NCBI GenBank assembly: GCA_964410665.1
Contig: CAYPIE010000013.1
Coordinates: 1 to 64,000, forward strand
DNA from: CAYPIE01 sp964410665
Lineage (GTDB): Bacteria > Planctomycetota > Planctomycetia > Gemmatales > Gemmataceae
DNA: 64,000 nt
Direction: 5' to 3'
In this document: positions 8,452 through 17,919 of the stretch, piece after piece
Numbering within the stretch: the first letter of the stretch is position 1
Layout: every line of letters begins with the position of its first letter
Program-made: the position numbers and the translations under genes
Notes under the pieces: model-generated
What the model was told of the DNA's origin: nothing
The model's database searches: none
What the model saw: the letters and a program-made list of their open reading frames with translations, nothing else

Positions 8452-8499
8452 AGCGATCGAACTTGCAAACGTGCGTTTCTTTGGTCCTGGAAGGATCTT

Positions 8500-9372
8500 A
8501 TGCGACCCGTATCCCCCCAAGCTCCGCTATCCAATTGGCGTCGAAAGCTGCATCAGATCATTTTCGAGGCCGATACCCCCGTAGGCTGGCTATTTGATCT
8601 GTTCTTGATTGTTTGTATTTTGGCCAGTGTCGGGGTGGTCATGCTCGAGAGCATTGACTATTACCGGCTCGAGTATGCTCCGCTGTTCCATGCGATTGAG
8701 TGGGGCTTCACCGGTCTGTTTACCGTCGAATATGTGCTGCGCCTGCTGAGTGTCATGCGTCCGCTACGCTATGCCACCAGCTTTTTCGGCCTGATCGACC
8801 TCATCGCGATCCTCCCAACGTATTTGAGTCTGTTTGCTGAAGGCACCCAGTATTTGCTGGTCGTTCGCGTCTTGCGGGTTCTGCGTGTTTTTCGCTTACT
8901 CAAGCTCGCCCATTACGTTGGGGAGGGGAATCTCTTGCGGCATGCGCTGTATCGTAGTCGTCGGAAGATTTTCGTCTTTTTGTTTGCCGTGGTTACCTTG
9001 TTGATCATCATCGGTTCGGCCATGTACCTGGTCGAGGGGGATGAACCCAACAGCAAATTCACCGACATTCCCACCAGCATTTACTGGGCGGTGGTCACTC
9101 TGACCACCGTCGGTTATGGGGACATTTCCCCCCAAACTCCTTTGGGCAAAGCCTTGGCCGGGGTGGTGATGATAGTCGGCTATGGCATCATCGCCATTCC
9201 CACCGGGATCGTCACCGCTGAGGTGGTCCACGTCGGTCGGACCGTCACCACGCGTGTCTGCCCCAACTGTGCCCAGGAAGGCCACGATATCGACGCCCAG
9301 TTCTGTAAGTTCTGTGGGCAACCATTGCTCGAAGTGGAAAATACGGAAAACAGTCGACCACCCTCCGGCTAG
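8500..9372 (+). CDS. Voltage-gated K+ channel with C-terminal zinc ribbon
   Basis: 290 residues. There are six membrane segments: S1 about 28-50, S2 about 64-84, S3 about 92-112, S4 about 118-135 with arginines every third position (VVRVLRVLRVFRLLKLA), S5 about 158-178 and S6 about 215-240. The pore helix and selectivity filter TTVGYGD lie at 202-208, so it should conduct K+ and sense voltage. After S6 there is a short linker and a CxxC-x11-CxxC zinc ribbon (Cys 254, 257, 269, 272), an uncommon addition to a Kv-type subunit. A tetramer in the inner membrane is expected. It may share a transcript with manA. Confidence 0.92.
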   Translation: MRPVSPQAPLSNWRRKLHQIIFEADTPVGWLFDLFLIVCILASVGVVMLESIDYYRLEYAPLFHAIEWGFTGLFTVEYVLRLLSVMRPLRYATSFFGLIDLIAILPTYLSLFAEGTQYLLVVRVLRVLRVFRLLKLAHYVGEGNLLRHALYRSRRKIFVFLFAVVTLLIIIGSAMYLVEGDEPNSKFTDIPTSIYWAVVTLTTVGYGDISPQTPLGKALAGVVMIVGYGIIAIPTGIVTAEVVHVGRTVTTRVCPNCAQEGHDIDAQFCKFCGQPLLEVENTENSRPPSG

Positions 9373-9450
9373 CTTCGTCCCATTGTGGCGGGGAACCATT
9401 CGCGGTTGGGCAACGTAGCCTGAGTAGGTATTCGTTCCCAGGGATCTGCC

Positions 9451-12400
9451 ATGAAAATCGATGCCACCCCACCTGCCAGCCCTGCCTCGAGTGCTCCTGC
9501 TCACCCACCTTCAGCCAGGGGTAGCCTGGGCCGTCTGGTCGATGGAGCAATTCTGATCAGCTTGTTCTTGTTGGCCTTTTTGCTGGCCTCGTTTGCGGCC
9601 AGCAATGCCCAGGTCTGGTTCGATCTTGCCTCGGGACGAGTACTGGCCGAGGGCGCTCATAGCTTCGGCCAAGATCCATTTAGCTTCGGAGCCGCAGAGC
9701 GGATCTGGGTCCATCACGACTGGCTTTACGATCTCGGCCTGTACGGCCTCTACCAGCTTGGTTCCGATGCCTGGATGGTGGTTGCCAAGGGACTGTTGGT
9801 AGGACTGCTGATGGGTCTATTGCTGCTGCTCAAGCCAGCGAAGCAACCCACCTGGTTATGGGGGCTGCTGGGTCTGGTGGCACTGGTCGCGCTGGCGCCG
9901 GCCTTGGAGCTCAATTCCCGACTGATTTCGCTGGTCTTTCTGGCCGGTACCCTGGTGCTTCTGGAACGCGTACCGGCACGACGGGGGTCGTGGCGGTTCC
10001 CAGTGTGTTTGGCCATGCTGTTTGCCTTCTGGGCGAATTTGGATCGCTGGTTCTTTCTCGGACCACTGGTAGTCGGGATCGTCTTGCTCGGCACCTTGCT
10101 CCATCGCTTGCTTGGCGATGATGCGGATGACGTGGAAAACGAGGTCGGTCATGATCCGCTCGTTTTAACCTATGCACTGCTCATGGGACTGATCGGCACC
10201 CTGGCTAATCCGTTCTTCTATGCCATCTGGAACCTGCCGGTCGAACTGGTCTCCTCAGACTTTGTCGCCACGCTCAAAGATGACCCGTTTCACCGTCAGC
10301 TGTTCCTCACACCCTTTGAGCCCGAGTTCTATTCCGGGCGACGCACAGGCAACGCGTTGAATCCGCTGGCGTTTTTCCTGTTGGTGGGTGTTAGTGCGCT
10401 GGGCATGGCGCTGAACTACCAACGGTTGCACTGGACGCAAATCCTGATTTGGGCCGGTTTTGTCCTGTTGACCTCCATCCATGTGGGGATGATGCCCTTC
10501 CTGGTGGTCTTGGCCTATCCGATCGCCGCGGGCAACTTGGGTGCCTTACTCGTGGCCAAGTCGACCCAGGAGCCAACCCGTTGGCAGCGAATCGGCACCG
10601 GCATCGGCCGCGGGTTGACATTGCTGCTGCTCCTACTCGGATTGGCGGCCTGTCGACCGGGCTGGCTCAACCGGCAGGCCGATTCCCCCGCCTTGGCCCG
10701 ACGCGTGGATTGGCGTATTGAGGCAGAACCGACCTTTCAGGCGGCTGCCAAAAAGTTAAAGCAATGGCAGGAACAAGGGCAGCTGCCCGACGATCTGCAT
10801 GGCTATGCTAACGCTACGGAATTTGCCGCATATTGCGCCTGGTTCGCACCAGGGGTACGCATGTTTTACGATGCACGCTATGACTTCCATGCACCCCGGG
10901 CCGAAGCGGTTGCCGAGATCAACCATACTCTGCGTGAGGTCGCCGGTGCCAACCAGAAGACGGCCCTCGAGCGTCTGTCCAAGCTCTTTCACACCCACGA
11001 GCTCGACTATTTAGTCCTTAGCCCCGAGAATACACAGCAAAATTCATTTTTATCTCTAATGATCAGTCCCGACTGGGAAATCTGGGCCTTGGAAGGTGGG
11101 GTAGTTATCCTGGGCTTCCGCAGTGAGGAACTCCCTGAAACCACCCCACCAGCGTTTGATCCGGTCCGCGAGGCGTTTGGACGCGAGGTCACCCCGATAA
11201 GCAAGCCAGCGTTGATCACTCCACCGCGACCCCGCAACTTCTGGGACCGCTACCTGAGCCCCCCTCCTGCGGCACCCATCGAAACCGAAGAATCGCTCCG
11301 GTTGCAGCAGCTCGATGCGTACCAGACCTACCTTCAGCAGGAACAACGGAAACGCCGCGTGTTTCTTAGTCTTGTGGTCGCGGGGGGGGCGGGCAACATC
11401 CTACGGCTCAACCCGCTCCCTGAGACCGACGAAATGCTCGCCCTACGTTTACTGGAAATCCGTGCGAGCCGCCGTGCCATCGCCAGCCAGCCCGACCACC
11501 CTGCGGGCTATCTGGAACTCGCCAAGGTGTACGACAACCCGGCTCTCCATTCGGCACTCCCGCGTTCCCTCCAACAGTGTACGGCACTGGAACGCTATCT
11601 CCGCCGCATTCCGTCACCTGAGGCGATCTCCCGCACCGAAAGCGCCAATGCCATTGAGGCGTGTCAGCGTCTGGTGGGGTTGCATCGCAACGCAGGACGC
11701 CTGGACCTGGCTCTGGAGCGCCTCCAACTTGCGATCGACTATCTCGAGCAAGCCCCCCCCCGCGAACGCACGCAGGAGCAGAATCGAGAGCACCTGAAAT
11801 TCCTGACCGAGCAGGTCCGCTGGGACGGGATCATGCCACAGGAAGTAGTCGACAAACTCCTGGATCAGTACGAGAACCGGGCCAGCCAGCAGGAGAACGT
11901 CCTCAACCGGTTGAACATCGCCCTGAAGTTGGGCCTGTGGCAGGAAGCGATCCAGGTGTTTGACGCCGCCACCGAGTCCGAGGAACTGCAAGAGGCCGCG
12001 GGTCCGACGCAACCAGCGGTGCTAGCCCAAATGATCGACGTCAAAATCCAGGCTGGGATGGTGGATCTGGTCTATCAAGACTTGGTCGAACTCCCACTGG
12101 CCAACCTCCCACCTTTGCTCCAGGCTACCCTTCGCAGGCTGTTGTATCGGGCAGCCGTATTGGTAGGCGACTACGAAAGCGCCTGCGAGCAGGGGAGTCT
12201 CGGGGCCAACCAGGGGGCCGACCCAACCACCCAAGCCCAGGCGCTGGCCAGTCTGTTGTTGCCCATCGGCTCGGCCGAATTGTGCCGGGAATACCTTCGT
12301 GTCCAAATGTTTAATGGGTACGCACGCTTTACCCAGCTGCTTGTCAGCAACATCCAACGTCAGGTTGCCATCGCCCTATTGCGGCTCGAACAGGGCAAGA

Positions 12401-12519
12401 TCCCGCAAGCTCAGGCCCAACTCGAGGTGGCTCTCGATCAGGAAGCCAGCCAGTTCGCCCCAAACGATCGTGCCTTGGCTCAGCGGTATCTGCAGGCGAT
12501 TCTCAAAGCGAGGCAATAA
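9451..12519 (+). CDS. Large membrane protein: GT-C-like N-terminus plus TPR-like C-terminus
   Basis: 1022 residues. After a proline/serine-rich cytoplasmic start (1-25) come about ten hydrophobic segments up to residue 405. The first loop (WFDLASGRVLAEGAHSFGQDPFSF, then HHDWLYDLGLYGLYQL) resembles membrane glycosyltransferase-like GT-C proteins, whose loop carries acidic/histidine residues. A soluble part follows (about 420-1020): a domain with FYDARYDF and then long helical repeats of TPR type (such as HPAGYLELAKVYDNPALH and ARFTQLLVSNIQRQVAIALLRLEQGKIPQAQAQLEVALDQ). No catalytic function can be assigned safely. Long poly-C tracts (for example near 11753-11762) are notable but in frame. Confidence 0.75.
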   Translation: MKIDATPPASPASSAPAHPPSARGSLGRLVDGAILISLFLLAFLLASFAASNAQVWFDLASGRVLAEGAHSFGQDPFSFGAAERIWVHHDWLYDLGLYGLYQLGSDAWMVVAKGLLVGLLMGLLLLLKPAKQPTWLWGLLGLVALVALAPALELNSRLISLVFLAGTLVLLERVPARRGSWRFPVCLAMLFAFWANLDRWFFLGPLVVGIVLLGTLLHRLLGDDADDVENEVGHDPLVLTYALLMGLIGTLANPFFYAIWNLPVELVSSDFVATLKDDPFHRQLFLTPFEPEFYSGRRTGNALNPLAFFLLVGVSALGMALNYQRLHWTQILIWAGFVLLTSIHVGMMPFLVVLAYPIAAGNLGALLVAKSTQEPTRWQRIGTGIGRGLTLLLLLLGLAACRPGWLNRQADSPALARRVDWRIEAEPTFQAAAKKLKQWQEQGQLPDDLHGYANATEFAAYCAWFAPGVRMFYDARYDFHAPRAEAVAEINHTLREVAGANQKTALERLSKLFHTHELDYLVLSPENTQQNSFLSLMISPDWEIWALEGGVVILGFRSEELPETTPPAFDPVREAFGREVTPISKPALITPPRPRNFWDRYLSPPPAAPIETEESLRLQQLDAYQTYLQQEQRKRRVFLSLVVAGGAGNILRLNPLPETDEMLALRLLEIRASRRAIASQPDHPAGYLELAKVYDNPALHSALPRSLQQCTALERYLRRIPSPEAISRTESANAIEACQRLVGLHRNAGRLDLALERLQLAIDYLEQAPPRERTQEQNREHLKFLTEQVRWDGIMPQEVVDKLLDQYENRASQQENVLNRLNIALKLGLWQEAIQVFDAATESEELQEAAGPTQPAVLAQMIDVKIQAGMVDLVYQDLVELPLANLPPLLQATLRRLLYRAAVLVGDYESACEQGSLGANQGADPTTQAQALASLLLPIGSAELCREYLRVQMFNGYARFTQLLVSNIQRQVAIALLRLEQGKIPQAQAQLEVALDQEASQFAPNDRALAQRYLQAILKARQ

Positions 12520-12569
12520 GCCAGCAACTCGCGGAAGCTTCATCGCCAAGCGGAAGCTGCCGCCAGCGT

Positions 12570-13916
12570 CTACGTCTGCGCCACACCAGAGCCGATCAGG
12601 ATCACGCGCAGGTCCATCACATTGGTCCCGGTCAAGCCACTCACCAGTAGACCGTCGGCGGCAGCCAACAGGGGGTAGGCATCGTGCCGCTCCAGACTGC
12701 TGCGTAACGATTGTCCCGCGTGATCCAACCGAGCAAAAACTGAGTCATCCACTACCGCGCCCGCCGCATCCGTCGGGCCATCCTCGCCATCGGTGCCGCC
12801 ACTCAACAGCACTACCCCCGCACAACCTTCCGGGCCCAGCCGATCGAGCATGGCCAAAACAAACTCCTGATTGCGACCACCCCGACCATGCTCGGCAGGC
12901 AGAGTCACCGTGGTTTCGCCTCCGCTAAGCAAACAAACCGGTGGCGTCAATGGGAGCCCATCCCGGTGAATACTACGGACCAGGCCAGCAAAAACCGTGG
13001 CCACTTCCCGAGTCTCCCCTTCGATAAACGCCCCTAGATTGAGCACCTGATAGCCCAGCGCCTGGGCCCGTTGCGCTGCAGCCGCTAACGCGAGCGTGTT
13101 ACTCCCCAGGACGGCATTATGCACGGTTTCGGGGACCGCCTTGAGGGTCTCGGGATGCTCACCACGAACGCCGGCCTGCAGGAACACACGTACCGCCGCA
13201 GGCACCTGCGACCAGATGCCGAACTGGTGGAGCACATCCACGGCATCCTGGTAGGTCGTCGGGTCGGGAGCGGTTGGCCCTGAAGCAATTACCTCAAGCG
13301 GATCCCCGACCACATCGGAAAGAATCAGACTGAATAATGCTTTCCCGCGAAACGCCTGAGCCAGCCGTCCGCCCTTCATCCGCGATAGGTGTTTGCGGAC
13401 CAAATTCATGGCGTCGATACTGGCGCCGCACTGATGCAACAGTCGGGTCACCGCCTGCTTATCGGCCAGCGTCACCCCCTCGGCCGGAGCGGGCAGCAGG
13501 GCCGAACCGCCCCCGGAGAGCAGGCAAATACCAATATCTTCCGGCCCGGCTTCGGCAAAAAGCTTGAGCATGGCCAGACTGCCTTCGACGCCGGCAACGG
13601 TCGGATGGTTGCTCCCAGCCGGCCGTGCCCCATGCAGCCGGATGCTGACAAGCGGTCGAACGCTCTCATCAGGAACATTGACGATCCCCTCGATCCGATG
13701 CAGCAAGTCGGCGAGACCCGTTTCGAGAGTGGCAGCCATCGCTGCGCCTGCTTTACCACCCCCCACCACCAGGATACGACCCGAGGCTTCCGCCAGGGCC
13801 TGGAGTAACGGATGCGTGCTGTCCGCGAGGAATCGCTCCATTAAGGGAGCGGGACGCACGGCATCGACCCCGGCTTGCCAGATTTGGCGAGCTTGCGCAA
13901 CGGTTGGTATCAGCAT
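12570..13916 (-). CDS. Glycerate 2-kinase, MOFRL family
   Basis: 448 residues from ATG 13916. This start lies after the end of mnmE; the longer frame would overlap it by 67 bases. The N-terminal half (DUF4147) has VVGGGKAGAAMAATLE, the GSNHPTVAGVEGSLAML region and the LLSGGGSALLPAPAEGVTLADKQ motif. The C-terminal MOFRL half has CLLSGGETTVTLPAEHGRGGRNQEFVLA and LLSGGTDGEDGPTDAAGAVVD, which give the family its name and bind ATP and substrate. It phosphorylates D-glycerate to 2-phosphoglycerate. It is the last gene of the obg-coaX-mnmE run, 32 bases after mnmE. Confidence 0.93.
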   Translation of the reverse strand: MLIPTVAQARQIWQAGVDAVRPAPLMERFLADSTHPLLQALAEASGRILVVGGGKAGAAMAATLETGLADLLHRIEGIVNVPDESVRPLVSIRLHGARPAGSNHPTVAGVEGSLAMLKLFAEAGPEDIGICLLSGGGSALLPAPAEGVTLADKQAVTRLLHQCGASIDAMNLVRKHLSRMKGGRLAQAFRGKALFSLILSDVVGDPLEVIASGPTAPDPTTYQDAVDVLHQFGIWSQVPAAVRVFLQAGVRGEHPETLKAVPETVHNAVLGSNTLALAAAAQRAQALGYQVLNLGAFIEGETREVATVFAGLVRSIHRDGLPLTPPVCLLSGGETTVTLPAEHGRGGRNQEFVLAMLDRLGPEGCAGVVLLSGGTDGEDGPTDAAGAVVDDSVFARLDHAGQSLRSSLERHDAYPLLAAADGLLVSGLTGTNVMDLRVILIGSGVAQT

Positions 13917-13948
13917 GATTCGAGCGATTCCCCGCCGCCCTCGGTGAG

Positions 13949-15112
13949 TTACCCAGGGTGGGCCCGCAGGTGTTGTAGGTTCTGGACAGCCTCCGAGCGT
14001 GACCCGGTTCTCCATACCATTGCCAACTGTTCGATCTGAGCGGCCAAGCCCGGAGTAAACGGAACCGCTGCACCAGGTGCGGGTGGGTGAGGCAAACAGG
14101 TGGCCACCAGCCGAGCCATCAGCGTGGCCACCCCTTCGCCGGTCCGTGCCGACAGAACCAGTCCATCAGTAAATCGGCTTCGCGGCCAGGCCGCGGGCAA
14201 ATCCCCCTTGCTGAGTACGCGGAACAAGCGTTCTGGCGCCACCGTGGCACTCAACAAGGAGTCCGTCTCCGGGCCCACCGGATCGCCGGTGGTGTCAATC
14301 AACCATAGACACACATCGGCCGAGCCAAGCACCTCGCGGGCGCGCTGGATGCCCGCTGCTTCAATAGCCTCCCGCGTTTCGCGTAGACCGGCCGTATCGA
14401 TCAATTCAAACACAAGCCCCTCGAAAGCGACCTGAGTACTCACAACATCCCGAGTCGTCCCTGGTAGCGGTGCAACGATGCTGCGTTGATACCCCGCCAA
14501 GGCATTCAGTAGGCTGCTCTTGCCCACATTGGGAGGACCGGCAATGGCAATCCGCCAGGGATGAAGCAGATGCCGGCCGAGCTCCACCTGGGCGGTTAGT
14601 TGCTGGAGCTGTTGCTCCACCGCTGCAGTATCATCCCGGAGCAACGCCGCCTCAAGCGCCGTCAATGCCTGCGTAAGTGCGCCCTGCACCTGGTCCAGCA
14701 AGATACTGGCAATATGGGCCGTCGGGGCTTGAGTCAGGGCCAGCGTGGCCGCTACGGTCAGGGCATCCACTTCTCCGGCCTGAAACGCCTCCGCCGAACT
14801 CCTTTCGCACCCCTGGGCGATTAACTGACCGAGTAAGTGCTCGACCACCTGCACCCCCCCATGACAATGCAGGTCCACCCGTGGGCTCGGTTCGGTTTGC
14901 CGCACACACACAATCACCTCATCGGCCAGCTCGCCACCAAACCGACCGACGCGAAAGTGACCAACCCGCGGGTCCGCAGCCAGCGGCCTGCCGTGGGGGG
15001 TAAACATGCTCTGGGTTAGCGACCAGGCCCGCGGTCCCCGGATACCGATCGTGGCCACGGCCCCGGTACCTGCGGGCGTCAGCCGCGCCACTAGGGTGGG
15101 CGGATCATTCAC
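13949..15112 (-). CDS. mnmE: Divergent MnmE/TrmE-type GTPase
   Basis: 387 residues from GTG 15112. The start overlaps the coaX stop as GTGA, which supports translational coupling, and the protein then begins VNDPPTLVARLTPAGTGAVA as the family does. MnmE with MnmG modifies U34 of some tRNAs. Visible are the folate-binding-type region (LHCHGGVQVVEHLL) and the G domain with GPPNVGKSS, PGTTRDVV and DTAGLRE. Odd points: the usual RPGEFTxRAFLNGKxDLxxAEA block is almost gone, G4 reads SKGD instead of NKxD, the protein is some 65 residues shorter than E. coli MnmE, and the C-terminal CxGK with its functionally important cysteine is absent in all frames at the 3' end. Confidence 0.85.
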   Translation of the reverse strand: MNDPPTLVARLTPAGTGAVATIGIRGPRAWSLTQSMFTPHGRPLAADPRVGHFRVGRFGGELADEVIVCVRQTEPSPRVDLHCHGGVQVVEHLLGQLIAQGCERSSAEAFQAGEVDALTVAATLALTQAPTAHIASILLDQVQGALTQALTALEAALLRDDTAAVEQQLQQLTAQVELGRHLLHPWRIAIAGPPNVGKSSLLNALAGYQRSIVAPLPGTTRDVVSTQVAFEGLVFELIDTAGLRETREAIEAAGIQRAREVLGSADVCLWLIDTTGDPVGPETDSLLSATVAPERLFRVLSKGDLPAAWPRSRFTDGLVLSARTGEGVATLMARLVATCLPHPPAPGAAVPFTPGLAAQIEQLAMVWRTGSRSEAVQNLQHLRAHPG

Positions 15113-15861
15113 ACCTGGTCTCCGCGGCGACTCAAACGTATTCCCTCGAGCGTCATCTCCGGCCAGACCAATCCCTCGGTAAATACTGGAGCCAACAGCT
15201 CCGCATCTCCGCCAGTCAACAGCAGTCGCCACAGTGCCTCCGGCTGCTCCCGCCGATACCCATCGATCAAGGCGCGAATCGCTCCTACCACTGCCCAATA
15301 CACTCCGGTTTGTAATGCCGGCTCGGTGTTCCGTGCCGGCTGGGCGGGCATGGGCGAGGTGAGTCGCACCAGGGGCAAGCGCGCCGTGTAGGCGTGCAGA
15401 CTACGGGTCATCAGCGAAAACCCCGGGAGAATCGCACCACCGAAAAAGCCTCCCATCGAGACCTGATCGATGGTCACCGCTGTTCCTGCATCCACCACCA
15501 CCGCATTCTCATCTTCGGCCAACCAACTCCGCGCTGCCACCGCATTGAGCAACCGATCGATGCCGACACGTGCCGGCTCGTCCACCTCGACCGGCAAGAG
15601 CAGATCCCGCCAGTCCCGCAACACCTCCACCGACTCGCCGCGGGCTTCTAACCAGGCGGCCAGCTGGTCACGAGGGCCTGGCTGACTGCCGGCGACCGTC
15701 CAGTGCGCTGCGGCTTCCCCAAGCCACGACTGACGCTGCTGCTGCCAAAGACTCGGGGGCTCCATGGCGACGGTCACCACCGCCCCGATTTTATTCCCGA
15801 TGCAATGACCCCATTTCATCCGGCTATTCCCGACGTCCACCACGATGTGCTCAGCACTCAT
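15109..15861 (-). CDS. coaX: Type III pantothenate kinase
   Basis: 250 residues. It carries out the first step of coenzyme A synthesis. The N-terminal phosphate-binding loop is VVDVGNSRMKWG (canonical DxGNTxxK), then GIDRLLNAVAA, the catalytic acidic motif VVVDAGTAVTIDQV and GGAILPGFSLMTRSLHAYTARLP, ending with TGVYWAVVGAIRALIDGY and LLTGGDAELL. All ASKHA family hallmarks are present. The start codon overlaps the obg stop codon (ATGA) and its own stop overlaps the mnmE start (GTGA), so the three genes should be translated together. It may be fused in function to BirA in some bacteria, but no biotin ligase is present here. Confidence 0.96.
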   Translation of the reverse strand: MSAEHIVVDVGNSRMKWGHCIGNKIGAVVTVAMEPPSLWQQQRQSWLGEAAAHWTVAGSQPGPRDQLAAWLEARGESVEVLRDWRDLLLPVEVDEPARVGIDRLLNAVAARSWLAEDENAVVVDAGTAVTIDQVSMGGFFGGAILPGFSLMTRSLHAYTARLPLVRLTSPMPAQPARNTEPALQTGVYWAVVGAIRALIDGYRREQPEALWRLLLTGGDAELLAPVFTEGLVWPEMTLEGIRLSRRGDQV

Positions 15862-16961
15862 GGGGAATCCGCCGGGGACTGCCGTGCGCGAGGTGCTGCG
15901 GCATCTTCCTGGGAAGCCGGGGCGGTGGAGGATCCCTCAACGCCTCGCTCGGAAGCGCAGGCTTCCGCTTCTGCCAGTTCCCGAAGCAACCTAGTGATCG
16001 CACCGATCAACTGATTCAGCCCCTGCCCGGTGACCGCCGAGATGGTCAGCACCTCTCGTCCCAGTGCCTCGGCGAGCCGCTGACACACCCCCGCAGCCTC
16101 AGTCAACTCGCTCTTGCTCACCACGACAATTTCTGGCTTCTGGGCCAGCGGCTGACGGTACAGCTCCAGCTCCTTGCGGATCAATTGGTAATTGGCCAAC
16201 GGGTCGGAGCGATCGGTTGGCAATGGCTCGACCAGGTGCACCAGCACCCGCGTCCGCTCCACATGCCGCAAAAATGCGTGCCCCAGGCCTACCCCGGCAT
16301 GGGCCCCCTCGATCAACCCAGGCAAATCGGCCAACACAAACGCTTGATCGTTTCCGTAATAAACCATGCCAAGGTTTGGATACTTGGTGGTAAATGGGTA
16401 ATCGGCCACTTCTGGCTGGGCCCGTGACAGCCGACTGAGCAAGGTCGATTTGCCGGCATTGGGAAGGCCAATCAGACCAGCGTCGGCAATGACCTTCAAT
16501 TCCAGAGCGATCCAGCGTTCCTCACCCGGGGCCCCCGGTTCGAATTCGCGCGGAGCCCGGTTGGTGGCGGTCGCAAAGGCACGGTTGCCACGACCACCTT
16601 TACCGCCATGGGCCACGGTAACCTGCTGTCCGATCTCGGTCAGATCCTTCAGCACATGACCACGTTCCCGATCCCGTACGATCGTTCCTGGGGGCACTCT
16701 AATGATCATATCATCGGCAGATCGCCCAGTAGAATGGTTCCCGGAGCCCGGACGCCCCGCTTCGGCCCGCCAGAACTTGCGGTGGACCAACGCGGCCAGG
16801 TTGTCGGCATTGGCCACCGCCTCGACGATCACCGAACCGCCCTGCCCACCGTCGCCCCCATCGGGGCCACCGCGTGGCACATAGCGTTCGCGGCGAAAGC
16901 TACAGCAGCCACTGCCCCCCTTGCCACCCCGCACAAACAACTCAACGCGATCGACAAACAT
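15858..16961 (-). CDS. obg: Obg/CgtA family GTPase
   Basis: 367 residues from ATG 16961 (MFVDRVELFVRGGKGGSG, the standard Obg start). The glycine-rich Obg domain (1-158) precedes the G domain with GLPNAGKSTLL (G1), ADYPFTTKYPNLG (switch I), DLPGLIEGAHAGVGLGHAFL (G3) and a G4 that reads VVVSKSEL instead of NKxD, which may alter guanine contacts. A short C-terminal acidic/alanine-rich tail replaces the OCT domain. It assists large ribosomal subunit assembly and links to stringent response. It leads the operon obg-coaX-mnmE-glycerate kinase. Confidence 0.95.
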   Translation of the reverse strand: MFVDRVELFVRGGKGGSGCCSFRRERYVPRGGPDGGDGGQGGSVIVEAVANADNLAALVHRKFWRAEAGRPGSGNHSTGRSADDMIIRVPPGTIVRDRERGHVLKDLTEIGQQVTVAHGGKGGRGNRAFATATNRAPREFEPGAPGEERWIALELKVIADAGLIGLPNAGKSTLLSRLSRAQPEVADYPFTTKYPNLGMVYYGNDQAFVLADLPGLIEGAHAGVGLGHAFLRHVERTRVLVHLVEPLPTDRSDPLANYQLIRKELELYRQPLAQKPEIVVVSKSELTEAAGVCQRLAEALGREVLTISAVTGQGLNQLIGAITRLLRELAEAEACASERGVEGSSTAPASQEDAAAPRARQSPADSP

Positions 16962-17031
16962 GATGCCAGTCAGGAAAGAACGCGAATCCATCAACTCCCA
17001 GCATTGTACCCGACCAACCCTCCGCTGGGAA

Positions 17032-17919
17032 TCAAACCCCCGGTTTGCGGGCCGCGATCAGCAAGCATGGTCCGTTGCCAAAATCCGGTTCCTCCATGTG
17101 GATCCGCTGATCGACAAAGCCAAAGTAGTGTAGACAGTCCAGCAGCTCGTCACGCCGCATCCAGAACGTCGACGGGGTCATGCCACCGCAATAATCGCGG
17201 CGGCCAACCGACTCAAGATAATCCTGCTGATACAGCGTGTGGGCAAAGCCGGCATACACGCGGCTGCGACGGTGGCGAAACCGATGAGCCAGGTGCGGTC
17301 GCTGGCGAATGACATCGGCATAATAATGCGTCCAGAGCAATACCCGGTCGGTGATCCGGGCCAGTCGGTCGATCAGTTCGGCGGGCTCACGCAGGTGGTA
17401 GAGAACGCCGCTGGCAAGCACCAGATCAAATCGCGGCGGCTCATGCCGTAAGTATTCCATGAAGTCGCCGCACAAAAAGCGTGTCCGCTGCATGCCCAGG
17501 ATTTCTTTGGCGACCAAGCATTTTAGATATGCTCGCGTATTGGCCTCGATCGCCGTCACCGAGGCAGCCCCATAGCGTTCGAGAAGGAAGCTGTGGCCTC
17601 CCTCCAGGGGGCCGAGTTCGAGCACTCGTTGTCCGGCGACGCCGCCAAGCTCGGCCATGCCCCAAGCAATGCGCGGATCTTCAAACAGAGGTGCAGTGCC
17701 GGCCTTGAGTTCGGGATATTCGCTGGGAAAGCGCGATGACCATTCGCCGCGAAAAATGTTGAGCGCATTTTGCGCGGTGGGTCGGGCCGCAATATAGTCC
17801 TCCAGCCGGCCCGGACCGCGGAGCCACAGCCGCTGCCAGCCGCGGTGCCATTGCCGCAAAAGCATGGCCCAGCCGCGTAACAATCCCCGCTTCACTGGAC
17901 GCCCCAAACGACGTAACAT
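17032..17919 (-). CDS. Class I SAM-dependent methyltransferase
   Basis: 295 residues. The start at 17919 is set by a very strong AGGAGG nine bases upstream. A basic N-terminal helix-rich part (MLRRLGRPVKRGLLRG) is followed by a Rossmann methyltransferase core: motif I region GQRVLELGPLEGGHSFLLE, an acidic residue after strand 2 (VTAIEAN), then FLCGDFMEYLR and FDLVLASGVLYHLREPAELIDRLARI. The pattern resembles DUF1698/CmoB-like or sugar/natural-product methyltransferases. Substrate is unknown. It stands alone on the minus strand, divergent from exbB. Confidence 0.85.
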   Translation of the reverse strand: MLRRLGRPVKRGLLRGWAMLLRQWHRGWQRLWLRGPGRLEDYIAARPTAQNALNIFRGEWSSRFPSEYPELKAGTAPLFEDPRIAWGMAELGGVAGQRVLELGPLEGGHSFLLERYGAASVTAIEANTRAYLKCLVAKEILGMQRTRFLCGDFMEYLRHEPPRFDLVLASGVLYHLREPAELIDRLARITDRVLLWTHYYADVIRQRPHLAHRFRHRRSRVYAGFAHTLYQQDYLESVGRRDYCGGMTPSTFWMRRDELLDCLHYFGFVDQRIHMEEPDFGNGPCLLIAARKPGV

